64,000 bases of DNA from contig JAGFNK010000239.1 of NCBI GenBank assembly GCA_025769875.1, positions 1-64,000 on the forward strand, read 5' to 3'. The position numbers were made by a program, and so were the translations under genes. Below, piece after piece: positions 23,450-33,400 of this stretch (positions are counted from its first letter, which is position 1; each line of letters opens with the position of its first letter). The notes below the pieces were generated by a model. That model saw only the letters and a program-made list of their open reading frames with translations. It made no database searches and was not told the origin of the DNA. The stretch is from Russula earlei. Its lineage: Eukaryota; Basidiomycota; Agaricomycetes; Russulales; Russulaceae.

Positions 23450-24100
23450 GTATTACTTGTGTCAGCAGCATCTCAGGCACTGGCGGTGTGGAGGCAGGTT
23501 TGTGCTCCTCCTGAAGTGGCAAGTGACTGAGCTCATGTCCGGGGCCTTCTTGGACAACGTGTGTTGCATGAGACTAAAATGACAGACAGGGTTGAGACCA
23601 AAATGGTGGCAGCAGACGAGCTGAGGTAACGGCTGCGAGCAAGACTGAAGCTGTGGAAGAAGCCAGACGAAGCTGACTTTGTAGGGGCTGGTTGGACTGA
23701 AGTAATGGTGGCTAGAGGAGATGAGGAGGAGACTGAGACTGCGGCAACTGGGATTGAGACAACTGGGGCAGATAAGGCCGGCAAGGCAGCACATGTGGCC
23801 AACAGAATGGCCAACAGAATTGAAACAACTAGAGACAGGCATAGTGTTGGTGACGTAGACAGCCGGTGATGCTGAAATGATGGCGGCAGGCAATATGAAG
23901 ACTCAGCTGGATGAAGCAGGTGCCGAATGGACGAGAGGCGGTAGTGGGCAGAACCGGGGATGTGATGGTGACGACTTGGCAAGGCAAAGAATGGAGCAGC
24001 TGACGATAAGGATACAGGCAGGTGCGACAGATGCAGGGTTGATGGTGGATGGATGATGGACAAGGCTGAGTGAGACAGCATGATGGGAAAGGTCAGAGAT
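23450..24100 (-). other. Ala/Ser/Thr-rich low-complexity stretch, second copy
   Basis: Minus-strand frames (23893-23462, 24081-23533) resemble the frame at 14251-15264 and share the QEG-GHELSH block near 23540. It is more decayed. It lies head to head with the Tc1/mariner transposase at 24157, so it may be part of the same element. Confidence 0.35.
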
Positions 24101-24156
24101 AGAGATGTCCATTTTGGTCACAGCATACCCAAAGAGGGAAAACACCTATCACCGCC

Positions 24157-25240
24157 ATGGCTCAAGGCAAAGCAATCTCAGAAGAAGTGCAATGGATCAT
24201 CATTTGTCTCAGTACATCCATGTCAGCGGAGGATATCTCCATGTATACAGATGTAAGTGTGTGAAAAGTTGAAGGGATCCTCGCCAACTTCAAGCACACT
24301 GGTGGTGTCAAACTTCCCTGCCAAGCGAAACCTCTACTCCATTGGTCACTTTGTGACTATGATGTCGAGGTATGTGGCACAAAAAATGTACTAGCACATT
24401 TTTTTATTGAAATTGGACACATACAGAACCTGTTGACAACTCTGAATAGCCCGCCAGATCTCTATCTCGATGAGTTGCATATGGAAATGTTAGAGACATG
24501 TGGGGTGTCAGTATCAGTGTCAATGATATGGAGGACACTTGTCAAGGCTGGCTATAGCTTGAAGAAGGTACGCACTTTTCCTTATGTACATTTCAAGCTT
24601 CTGATACACAATGGATAGCTCTCACGCACTGCACTTGAGCGTTGTGAAGAAAAGCGAGCTGCATTTGCTGCACGTATCAGAACCTAGCATCCAAATCAGA
24701 TTATCTTTGTGGATGAGAGTTCTGTTGATCACCAAACAACATACCATGGACGAGCATGGGCTATTCGTGGCAGGAAAGCCACGCACAAGGCATTTTTCTG
24801 TCGAGGATGACGGTGAGTGACATGCCATCCATAACGCCATGTAACTCATGATTTTCATGTGCCAGATATTCTGTCCTTCCTGCGTTATCTCTCAATGATG
24901 GTATTATACACTGTGACATTGTTGAAGGCTCTTTCAACAATGAGCTTTTCTGCACATTCATCAATCGCCTCTTGGATCATATGCAGCCATTTCCGGCCCC
25001 CAATTCAGTCATTGTTATGGACAATTGTCAAATTCACAAGGACCCTGCCATTTTAGAGCTTTTTGAATCTTGGTAAATTCTATTCACATCTATTGACAAG
25101 CATTGACACTCCTGTTCATATTTAGGGGCATGCGTGTCGAATTTCTGCCACCCTATTCCCCTGATTATAACCCAATTGAGCTGGCATTTTTTGCAATGAA
25201 GTACCTGTTCTCACATGACACAGCATGGCAAGTACCAAGC
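24157..25240 (+). pseudogene. Tc1/mariner (DD34E) transposase with four introns
   Basis: DDE transposase that would cut and paste a TA-targeting element. Exons 24157-24369, 24427-24567, 24619-24812, 24866-25072 and 25126 to about 25240 are separated by 51-57 nt GT-AG introns whose removal keeps the frame. An N-terminal helix-turn-helix region is followed by the catalytic core: first Asp in IIFVDESS, second in VIVMDNCQ, Glu in DYNPIEL, with 34 residues between the last two. Three stops occur: TGA in exon 1 (SV*KVEG), TAG before HPNQIIF and TGA at the end of exon 3. All are one C-to-T change from Arg or Gln codons. The C-terminus fades before the LTR at 25555. Confidence 0.88.
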
Positions 25241-25554
25241 GGCATCACTGCCCCAAGTTTCTTCCCTTCCCCTGTCTCCCGTCTCCACAGTCTCCGACCG
25301 TCCTCTATTTTCATATCTTTTTCTTTGTGTGGTCAGTCCTTTTTTTTTTCTCTCTCAGCTGCTTTCTGACCCATGAACATGCTTTAGGCCCCATTCTGTG
25401 GGTGTAGATACTTGCTTCCAAGTCTCTATTTCGCTTATGCCTGACCATTTCTCTTGCACCTCAACTTTCCAAACCATCACCACCTCCCCCTCCGACGGAT
25501 GCCAAGGAAGATGAGTCAACTGCACCTGCGGCTCAAAACAAGGCAAGCCTTGCT

Positions 25555-26384
25555 TGTTACGAACCAAGGCCAAGTCCTGGCCAAGGATTGTCCTATTTTA
25601 CTCAAGAAAGACCTCTCTCACTTTGCATTGCCGACTCCCTTCCATTTTCTGGGCTATCCCTCCTGTGGTACAAGATATTGCTATTGCAAAGGCACTCTAA
25701 CACGACCAGGCACCGGTTTCCTAATCGGGTAATCATCGCGTGGCAGCCACATGGCCACCCAGCCACCATGGACCCGAAACAGCGGCACAAACTCTTAGAA
25801 ACTGTTGCATAAATCATCTGACGTCATCAAGGCTCCAATGACATCATGGCTGACTGAGCGACTCCACAGTGACCTCATAGGCTCACTAAGCGCCCCACAG
25901 TGACATCATAATGATGTCATCGCTCCACAATGATCAGTAATGCGCTCAGTAAGCCTGAAACTTGGCATAAGCAAGTTTATGCCTCTGTAGTCCTATTGGA
26001 TGGTACCAAAGAGTCTAGAATAGTCCCAGTGCTTTGTAATCGACCCTGTACACTGTATATAAGCCCCAATGAAGCATGGCAGTCGTCAGACTGTCCATTT
26101 GTGATACTCTCATACTCCTGGGTACTCCCCTGCGACCGCTCAGTTTAAAGACTTCCCTCGCCTCCAAGGTACTCTTCAACGACCGCCTTGTCTAAAGTCC
26201 CCTTCGCTGCACTGGCCTCCAGCCTTCGCCTCTGCCTCTTGCAACACCTACCAGTCCCCATCTGGTACCTCCTCGTCGTTTGGCTCGTCCTCTTGTTCAA
26301 CGCCGCCTTCGCCGCGTATCATCTGTTCCGACCCTTGCCCACCTGCTCCTGAGTCCTTAGTGATCAGCAGTACGTGTCTTGACA
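25555..26384 (+). repeat. 5' LTR of chromovirus, family 2
   Basis: 830 bp from TGTTACGAACC to CTTGACA. U3 nearly equals that of the 3' LTR, but the last 280 bp match the solo copy at 7020-7847 instead. Sequence right after it (tcTGGACAGTCTC) may be the primer-binding site; I cannot name the tRNA. Confidence 0.93.
26056..26063 (+). promoter_or_regulatory. TATA box of the 5' LTR
   Basis: tatataag in a conserved context (gtacactgtatataagcc) found in every family 2 LTR copy. The last ATG upstream of gag lies at 26076-26078, about 20 bp after it, so transcription probably starts downstream of that ATG. Confidence 0.65.
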
Positions 26385-26430
26385 TCTGGACAGTCTCTCA
26401 TCATTCTTGTATTGACCAGCCAACGCTCAA

Positions 26431-27355
26431 GTGTCTACTCCCAACTCCCCCACTCTTGTCAATACCTCCCTGCGTCTCCCTTCTCCTCTCCAGCCCACTC
26501 CACGCACCGCTCTTCGCATCCTCACTGAAGACGTCGACCCGGTCGACACATCCTCACCCCTCAGCCTCTTGTACTCCCCAACGGCTCCCCCATCGTCTCC
26601 TACCACTGTCCAGCCTATCCCAGACAACTTTGTCCCTGTCGGCACTCCCCCTCCAGCGCAGAACGAGCAACAGCAAGCGGACCGTCCTCCCTTACCTGAA
26701 GGCTTCCTCGACCGTCCCCCCTGCACAGTATTTCGCTTCCATCCGCACCAGTACTTCGTCCTCCCTACCACCAATCGTCGCCAGGAGCAGTGGCGTCCCC
26801 TCCACGACTTGAATCATCAAGACTACCTTGGACGCATCCCTACCTCAGACCAGTTAGCTCGTCGCGCATTCACAGACACCTTCACTACCGCCTTTCGTGC
26901 ACGCATCGTCCACACTTTTGCGGTAGAACCCTCCAACACTGCCCTTGCCACCCAGTACAATCTCACCCCCTTCGGCATCTGCTCCAACGTCGGGATATAC
27001 GCCCCGGACGCTGACTTTCCCCTCGGACGCATCGCATACATTTTTAACACCTCGTTATTTAGGAAACTACTTACCTTGCCTGCTATTTACCGCCCTGCTT
27101 ACGAGGGCTCGTTTTGCTTATCTATCGTACACGACTTCTTGGACGGACGTCTCGCTTTCGCATACGGCTACTTACACTTCGAGGAGAACAGTAACCTGCG
27201 TGTCCCTACGTCACTATTCGACTTATACAGTCGACACCATCCGCTTTAACCCCCAGCTACTTCGCTTTTGCTTTACGCCTCGTATTCCCCTTAACCCTCT
27301 CGAAATAATTGAGAGGTACCAGCTCGAAACCATAGATCTTGCGCACGGTTCTTAA
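26431..27355 (+). CDS. leader ORF 1, methionine-free, unknown function
   Basis: Open from the start of the internal region (shown from a GTG at 26431) to 27249, then continuing after a +1 change near 27230 to TAA at 27353-27355. The N-terminal third is Pro/Ser/Thr-rich. The rest looks globular, with aromatic-rich segments (FRFHPHQYFVL, FGICSNVGIYAPD). It contains no methionine, and no ATG occurs in any forward frame here, so any product would need a non-AUG start. I recognise no domain. Two AATAAAG motifs lie just after it (about 27384 and 27396), so a short separate transcript is also possible. Codon-like texture is visible but selection was not tested. Confidence 0.5.
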
Positions 27356-27424
27356 AAAGTAAGAACCACCCTTGTAACGCTTCAATAAAGATCGAATAAA
27401 GATCCTTTTCTTGTTTTAACTAAA

Positions 27425-28294
27425 GTGCCACGAGAATACGCCTTAGAAGAAGTCGAAGAAGAAGACGCTATTACTCGACACATCTTAAACTTAAATCATT
27501 ATCGAACTTGGACCTCCGTCGCATTCCCTGTCACCACTTTAACCAACTTACACGACGTACCAGGAGTTGAACCACCTCACGAAGATTTCCCCCATCTTAT
27601 TGTTAAAGAGTTCCTTGAAGTCTTGCCTTTTGGACAACTCTTAAGCCACGACGAACACGCACTATATCTTGAAACCCTTAGTCGACTTCTACCTCCAGCA
27701 CGACAACAACTATTATATTGGCACCTTGCTCAAGCAAAGAACATCCAAGGACAACCAGTTGACTACCAATCCTTACGCGCCAGTGAATTAAACCTCTGGA
27801 CCAGAGTCATTCAACCACGCCACCACATTATTATCCACTCCTTGAGAACAGGATACCGCTTGTTCTACTTAGGTTGGACATACATCAGCTACTATCGTCT
27901 CACTGTCCAGTTCTACCACCTACGCCTCAACAGAATACAAAGGGAAAACCAATCTTACGTCCAACTTGCGGTTGTACCAGGAATACACAACACCTTCGAT
28001 TGGGAAACTAACTCGTGGTTGTACGACGCAGACTATAATCAACCTTGGGCAATTACCAGCCCAGACGCCTCATATACTGGTCCCCCTGCATACTATTCTG
28101 TCCCAGCAATCCTAGAAGCCTCAAGTCTCGCCCCTCGACCCCTCACACCAATTCAGACCACTGTCCCAACTAGCCAAGAACGTTGGTCTGCCAGCACAGA
28201 AAATACTGAGTCAAATCCGTGGACAGCAAGGTGTAACTGCAAAACAGAGTACTTGCACGTGCAACTTTCGACCAGACACACCTCCTACTCCTGA
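27425..28294 (+). CDS. leader ORF 2, methionine-free, unknown function
   Basis: 289 codons shown from a GTG at 27425; the frame is open back to a TAA near 27386. Acidic start (EEVEEEDAI), then a helical, Tyr/His/Leu-rich body (LLPPARQQLLYWHLAQ, YISYYRLTVQFYHLRL), and a Pro-rich tail. No methionine anywhere. A plausible 66 nt intron (GTAAGA at 27359 to AAAG at 27424) could join it to ORF 1, but a TAA precedes the donor. The frame overlaps an alternative open frame over about 28140-28290 that runs into ORF 3, so the two may be one protein read through a +1 shift. No known domain. Confidence 0.5.
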   Translation: MPREYALEEVEEEDAITRHILNLNHYRTWTSVAFPVTTLTNLHDVPGVEPPHEDFPHLIVKEFLEVLPFGQLLSHDEHALYLETLSRLLPPARQQLLYWHLAQAKNIQGQPVDYQSLRASELNLWTRVIQPRHHIIIHSLRTGYRLFYLGWTYISYYRLTVQFYHLRLNRIQRENQSYVQLAVVPGIHNTFDWETNSWLYDADYNQPWAITSPDASYTGPPAYYSVPAILEASSLAPRPLTPIQTTVPTSQERWSASTENTESNPWTARCNCKTEYLHVQLSTRHTSYS

Positions 28295-28304
28295 CGGAAT
28301 TACC

Positions 28305-28928
28305 TTGTGGACGCCAGGCGATTACCATCCTCCCCATTCGATAAATCTGGCTCCTCGACACAGGAGACGCGCGTCATCCCAACGACCCCCTGAGAGAGAA
28401 ACAGTTCCCAACGCAAGAGGATTTCTTGTTGAAAGACCATTACCTCCTACCCCTCCTGACGCCTACGTACCCTTGTTTACCAATCGTATTCCTACCCCTG
28501 TCATACCTATCCAACCCTTTTCATCACCCCTTGTTGAATCCCCTGATAGTGCCGATCTTAGGAATACTGATTTACACTGTTATCTACCAGAACAATCCTT
28601 CTTAGCATTAAACCTACCTACACGTTCAAGGAGAGAGTTAATTGAATTCAAGAATTATTGTACCCAAGCTTGGCATCAACGACTGACACACTTTATAGTC
28701 TATAAGCACCCCACCAAGGAAATAAGTGACTTTGCCATCTCTCCAGCAGAATTTGAAGGATATCTGTGGAAAACCCGAGTAGTTCTAACACAAAGCAGCA
28801 TTACTGAAGAATACTCCCGAATCCAATTAAGAAAACATCAAGGAAGACCCGATACCATTCGACTAAAGCCAGCCTACACCATTGCATATCCTTGGAACAA
28901 CGGTCATTGGACTATAACAGTCGTCTAG
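28305..28928 (+). CDS. leader ORF 3, methionine-free, conserved in a relic
   Basis: Shown from a TTG at 28305 but open in frame from at least 28140 (CNFRPDTPPTPDG upstream). It ends with TAG at 28926-28928, 4 nt before the gag ATG. Pro/Arg-rich start, then a segment LHCYLPEQSFLALNLP and a basic/aromatic C-terminal half. No methionine. A relic at 37214-37005 on the minus strand encodes nearly the same 69-residue segment, and the DNA differences are mainly at third codon positions. That pattern supports a real protein under selection. Function is unknown; placement before gag suggests a particle or accessory role, but this is inference. Confidence 0.6.
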   Translation: MWTPGDYHPPHSINLAPRHRRRASSQRPPERETVPNARGFLVERPLPPTPPDAYVPLFTNRIPTPVIPIQPFSSPLVESPDSADLRNTDLHCYLPEQSFLALNLPTRSRRELIEFKNYCTQAWHQRLTHFIVYKHPTKEISDFAISPAEFEGYLWKTRVVLTQSSITEEYSRIQLRKHQGRPDTIRLKPAYTIAYPWNNGHWTITVV

Positions 28929-28932
28929 ATCT

Positions 28933-30441
28933 ATGAGCACTAGGAGGGACATCACTGACGAAGAAGAAAATCTAATCCCACTCCTATTTGAAAACCTCAG
29001 TTACGACACCCAAGATCACTGTTATCGAGGAAAATTTGCAGGCACACCTATTATCAACCACGGAAATCTTTCTGACACTTGGTTATACGAAGACGATAAC
29101 GACGAAGTTACCACCGAACAACTTAAAGCGGCAGCCCCAGGAGCAGAAAACGTTCAAGACTTCAACCCCTATAACTACACAGGCCTCTTCCTAGACAGAC
29201 CAGTCAAGTGGAGCCGTTCTAGAAGACATTGGGTTTACTATAACAATCGAGAAGTCGATTTCTCAGCCAGAACACCTCAAGAAGTTACCGCTATCCTAGG
29301 AACTGCTCAGAGCACTCGAAGCACCACTCCAGGACCTTCTACTCGGCGTAATACCCAACAACCTACTCCTCATACAACTAGCAACGTACCACAAGCAGTC
29401 CCTCGAACGCTCACTCCAACTAGAATCCAACTACAAGGTTCAGCCCCACCTATTGTTACAGCTACAACAACTCAGAATCCCACCATGTCAAGCAATCCAC
29501 GCCTTGTCGGAACAGCACCAGAACCCTTTGACGGAAAGGCTGATAATGCAGAAGCCTTTTGGGCAGCTCTGGCCAATTATTACTACATCAATGGCGACTC
29601 CTTTACAGATGAAAGCAAGAAAGTTGCCGCTGCACTAACCCACTTTAAAGTAGGAACACCCGCCGGAGCGTGGGCTAGAGAACAAACCACCAAGGCTATG
29701 GCTCGTACCGTAGCAGACTATGGGTCATGGGACGACTTCAAGAAAGCCTTTGCCGATCACTTTATCCCTGCAGAAGCAGAGTTGGCCTCCGCTAATACCA
29801 TGCACACCTATTATCAAGGAAAACTACCATTTAACGAATGGTATCAGAAATGGTCACACCACGCGTCACGAGCTACCACCGATGAAAGAACAAAGATGTA
29901 CGCATTTAGGAAGAACATTAACCCGGCCTTACATCAGAAAATATTGGGAATCACACCGACACCAACTACGCTTGCAGCCCTTGTCAAAGCAGCAAGAGAA
30001 TTCGACAACCTTTTCCACCTATACAACTCCACTGCTTTTCGAGGAGGACGCTCTGTGCGTGCCCGAGGATTGAACACTCAAGGATCAGACAACCCATTGG
30101 AAATTAACTTGTACCAAGGAGAGCCCAATGAACGACCCTGGGAATCCAGAAGTGAAAGGAAACCCCTCACAGATGCAGAGAAAGAATTTCGACGCAAGAA
30201 CAATCTCTGTTATTATTGTGGAAAGAAGAATCATATGGCAAATCAATGCAGAGCAAAGAAAGCAGCTCAAGGACGCCAACGACAAGGTTCTCGCCCCCAA
30301 ACAGTCAGAGCTACAACCATCCAAGATGAAAACATTGAACCTGCGCAAGAAGAACCCGTTCCTGTTGCTTCACTAACGACTTGGAGAGAGACACTTGCAG
30401 ACTCGATCCTCCGCCCAAGATCTGCTCCTATGGATTTTTAA
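28933..30441 (+). CDS. gag: gag polyprotein of chromovirus
   Basis: 502-residue capsid/nucleocapsid precursor that packages the element RNA. ATG at 28933 is the first ATG of the predicted transcript. Residues 1-120 form an acidic/aromatic N-terminal region (YDTQDHCYRGKF), residues 130-185 a Ser/Thr/Pro linker. A retrotransposon gag domain spans about 195-375 (PFDGKADNAEAFWAAL, WDDFKKAFADHF). A CCHC knuckle (CYYCGKKNHMANQC) is at 426-439. The frame stops with TAA at 30439-30441 after TTT and overlaps pol, which is in the -1 frame. A decayed relative of its N-terminus lies at 36720-36587. Confidence 0.95.
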   Translation: MSTRRDITDEEENLIPLLFENLSYDTQDHCYRGKFAGTPIINHGNLSDTWLYEDDNDEVTTEQLKAAAPGAENVQDFNPYNYTGLFLDRPVKWSRSRRHWVYYNNREVDFSARTPQEVTAILGTAQSTRSTTPGPSTRRNTQQPTPHTTSNVPQAVPRTLTPTRIQLQGSAPPIVTATTTQNPTMSSNPRLVGTAPEPFDGKADNAEAFWAALANYYYINGDSFTDESKKVAAALTHFKVGTPAGAWAREQTTKAMARTVADYGSWDDFKKAFADHFIPAEAELASANTMHTYYQGKLPFNEWYQKWSHHASRATTDERTKMYAFRKNINPALHQKILGITPTPTTLAALVKAAREFDNLFHLYNSTAFRGGRSVRARGLNTQGSDNPLEINLYQGEPNERPWESRSERKPLTDAEKEFRRKNNLCYYCGKKNHMANQCRAKKAAQGRQRQGSRPQTVRATTIQDENIEPAQEEPVPVASLTTWRETLADSILRPRSAPMDF

Positions 30442-33400
30442 TTGGACCCCCTTCTGCACCGAGGAGGGATGCGGTCCAAATCAGTACGATACAAAGAGAA
30501 ATCAATTACCCCAAAGTTTTTACCAAGAATATTCGCTCCCCTTCCATTGCCTTGAAAGTTACCTTAGTAGGGAAGACAAGCGGCAAAGAAATCGGTGCAA
30601 GAGCCCTGCTCGACAGTGGAGCAGAAGGAATGATAATCCATGAACGATTTGCACAAAGACACCACCTGCACCTTCGAACTATGATCAAACCCTTGCCAGC
30701 ACAAAATGTAGACGGAACACAAAATGCCAATGGACTAATACGCTTTAGCACCATCCAAAGACTTCGCATTCAAGCGCACACAGGCGCCACTCATGATGAA
30801 CAAGCAGAATTCCTTGTCACTAACATTGGAGATCACGACATTATCTTAGGAACCGATTGGCTACGACACCACAACCCAGATATTGATTGGGCAAATGATA
30901 CAATCACACTGAGGAACTGCCCCCGAACTTGCCTTACCACACACCCAAGCATAACCATTGCATCTGCATCTGGAACGCGGAATTACCAAATACAAGCACT
31001 TACTTTCCCTGAAGAAGAAGAACCCGAGTTTACGGACATTGCTGCACTAATCTTCCCAGATACTGAAGGACCATTGAACCCATGTGTTGACGAACAAATC
31101 CACGATGCGTTTAGCCCAATAACAATCAACATAAGAGCCAAATCAACCACAGCTACCAAGTTAGCCAGTGCGGAAACACCCCCTAAGACATTAGACGAAC
31201 TTATCCCCGCCCAATTCTTGAAATGGCGAAAGGTTTTCGATGAACAAGCTTCTCAACGCCTTCCTGCTCACCAACCATGGGACCATGCAATCAATCTAAA
31301 ACCAGGGATCGCCCGACGTGATTCTGGCATTTATCGACTTACTCCCAAGGAACTACAAGCCCTAAAAGAATACTTAGACGAACATTTGAAGAGAGGCACA
31401 ATCCGACCATCAAAAGCAGCTATTGCCAGCCCATTCTTCTTTGTAGAAAAGAAAGGAGGAAATCTACGACCAGTGCAAGACTACAGAGCCCTGAATACAG
31501 CAACTGTCAAAGACGCGTATCCACTACCCTTGATTCCTGAATTAATTGACAAACTCCAAGGAGCCCAATACTTTACCAAGTTTGACGTACGATGGGGATA
31601 CAACAATATTCGCCTCAGAGAGGGCGATGAACACCTCGCAGCATTCAAGACACCATTAGGACTCTTCGAACCATTGATAATGACATTTGGTCTCTGCAAC
31701 GCCCCAGCCACTTTCCAACGCTTTATGAACACCATCCTAGCAAAATACATCGCCACTGAACGAGTGGTTGTTTATCTAGATGATATACTAATCATGGCGC
31801 AAACCTTGAACGAACTAGACGACTGGACACATAAGGTCCTAAAAACACTCCAAGACCACGACTTATACTTGAAACCAGAGAAATGTGCTTTCCGACAAAC
31901 CTCTATTAGTTACCTAGGCATCAATATCTCCCAAGGACGAATATCCATGGACCAAGACAAGTTAATAGGCATTACAAAGTGGCCTACTCCGACCAATGTT
32001 ACGGAAGTACAAGCATTTCTAGGATTCTGCAACTTCTATCGACGATTTATCCACCAATACTCTCGAATAGCACGGCCCTTGTTTAACTTAACAAAGAAAG
32101 AAAACCCCTTCAAATGGGAAGACGATGAAGAACAAGCATTTCAGAAGCTAATCCAAGCATTCACAACGGCCCCAATCCTCATGTTACCTAACCACACGAA
32201 ACCCTTTCGACTCATCTGCGATGCAAGTGACTTTGCAGTCGGTGCAATCTTGGAACAACCCGATGAATTTAACAGATATCACCCAGTAGCCTATTTCTCG
32301 AAATCCTTGGACCCCGCACAACGAAATTACATGATCTATGATAAAGAACTCCTTGCTATCGTCTTGTCCCTCTGGCACTTCCGACACTACCTTGAAGGCG
32401 CTACACACCCCATTGATCTATGGACAGACCACAATAACTTGACATACTTCATGACAAAACAGAAACTCACGAGACGACAAGCCCGATGGGCACTCCTCCT
32501 CAGCAATTTCGACTTCACCATCACCCACCACCCAGGAACTATGAACAAAGCAGACGGTCTGTCCAGGCGGCCAGACTTTAAAGAGGGGATACAAAACGAA
32601 AATGATGGAAAGGTGCTCCTAGATGACAAATTTTTTAAAATTAGAGCAACACGCACCTCTGCTACAGAACCAATCGGCGACCAGGAACTTCGACAACAAC
32701 TACGATCTAGCAAAGACTATGACCCAGAAGTATCTAACGCGTTAGCAATCATTATAAAGAATGGACCAAGGCGACTATCCAAAGGCTTACAGGACTGGAA
32801 CCTTGAAGATGGACTAATACTATTCAAAGGAAAAGTCTATATCCCAAACAACGACACCCTAAGAAAGAAAATTCTAAAACTACACCACGACTCCCTTGCC
32901 ACTGGGCATCCTGGCCAATGGAAAACTTATGAACTGATCAGCCGAAACTATTGGTGGCCAGGAATGCTAACTTATGTCAAAAGTTATGTAGACGGTTGCG
33001 CAATTTGCCAAAGTACAAAGAACCGTCCAAAGACAGAAACACCCCTTGTACCGATTACACCAGCTGGAGAAGTATGGAAAAGCATTACTATGGACTTTAT
33101 CACGGACCTACCGATTTCACAAGGCTTCGACAGCCTCCTAGTCGTGGTAGATCGATTCAGTAAAGCGATAATCATTACCCCTTGCCACAAGACAATCACA
33201 GCAGACGAAACAGCGACACTAATCATGAACAATGTCTGGAGAAGAATAGGGCTCCCAACACAAATAATATCGGACAGAGGCCCTCAATTCGCAGCAAAAG
33301 TCACTCAAGAACTATGGAAAAAGTTAAATGTCAAAGTATCACTAAGCACAGCATATCACCCACAGACAGACGGAGAAACAGAACGAGTTAACCAAGAACT

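Noticed and set aside
25555..26390. Short frames repeated in each family 2 LTR (for example around 25588-25812 and 35012-35236)
   Set aside because: They recur only because the LTR recurs; no domain, and they overlap promoter sequence.
26427..27050. Minus-strand frames opposite leader ORF 1
   Set aside because: Antisense shadows; no start context, motif or conservation.
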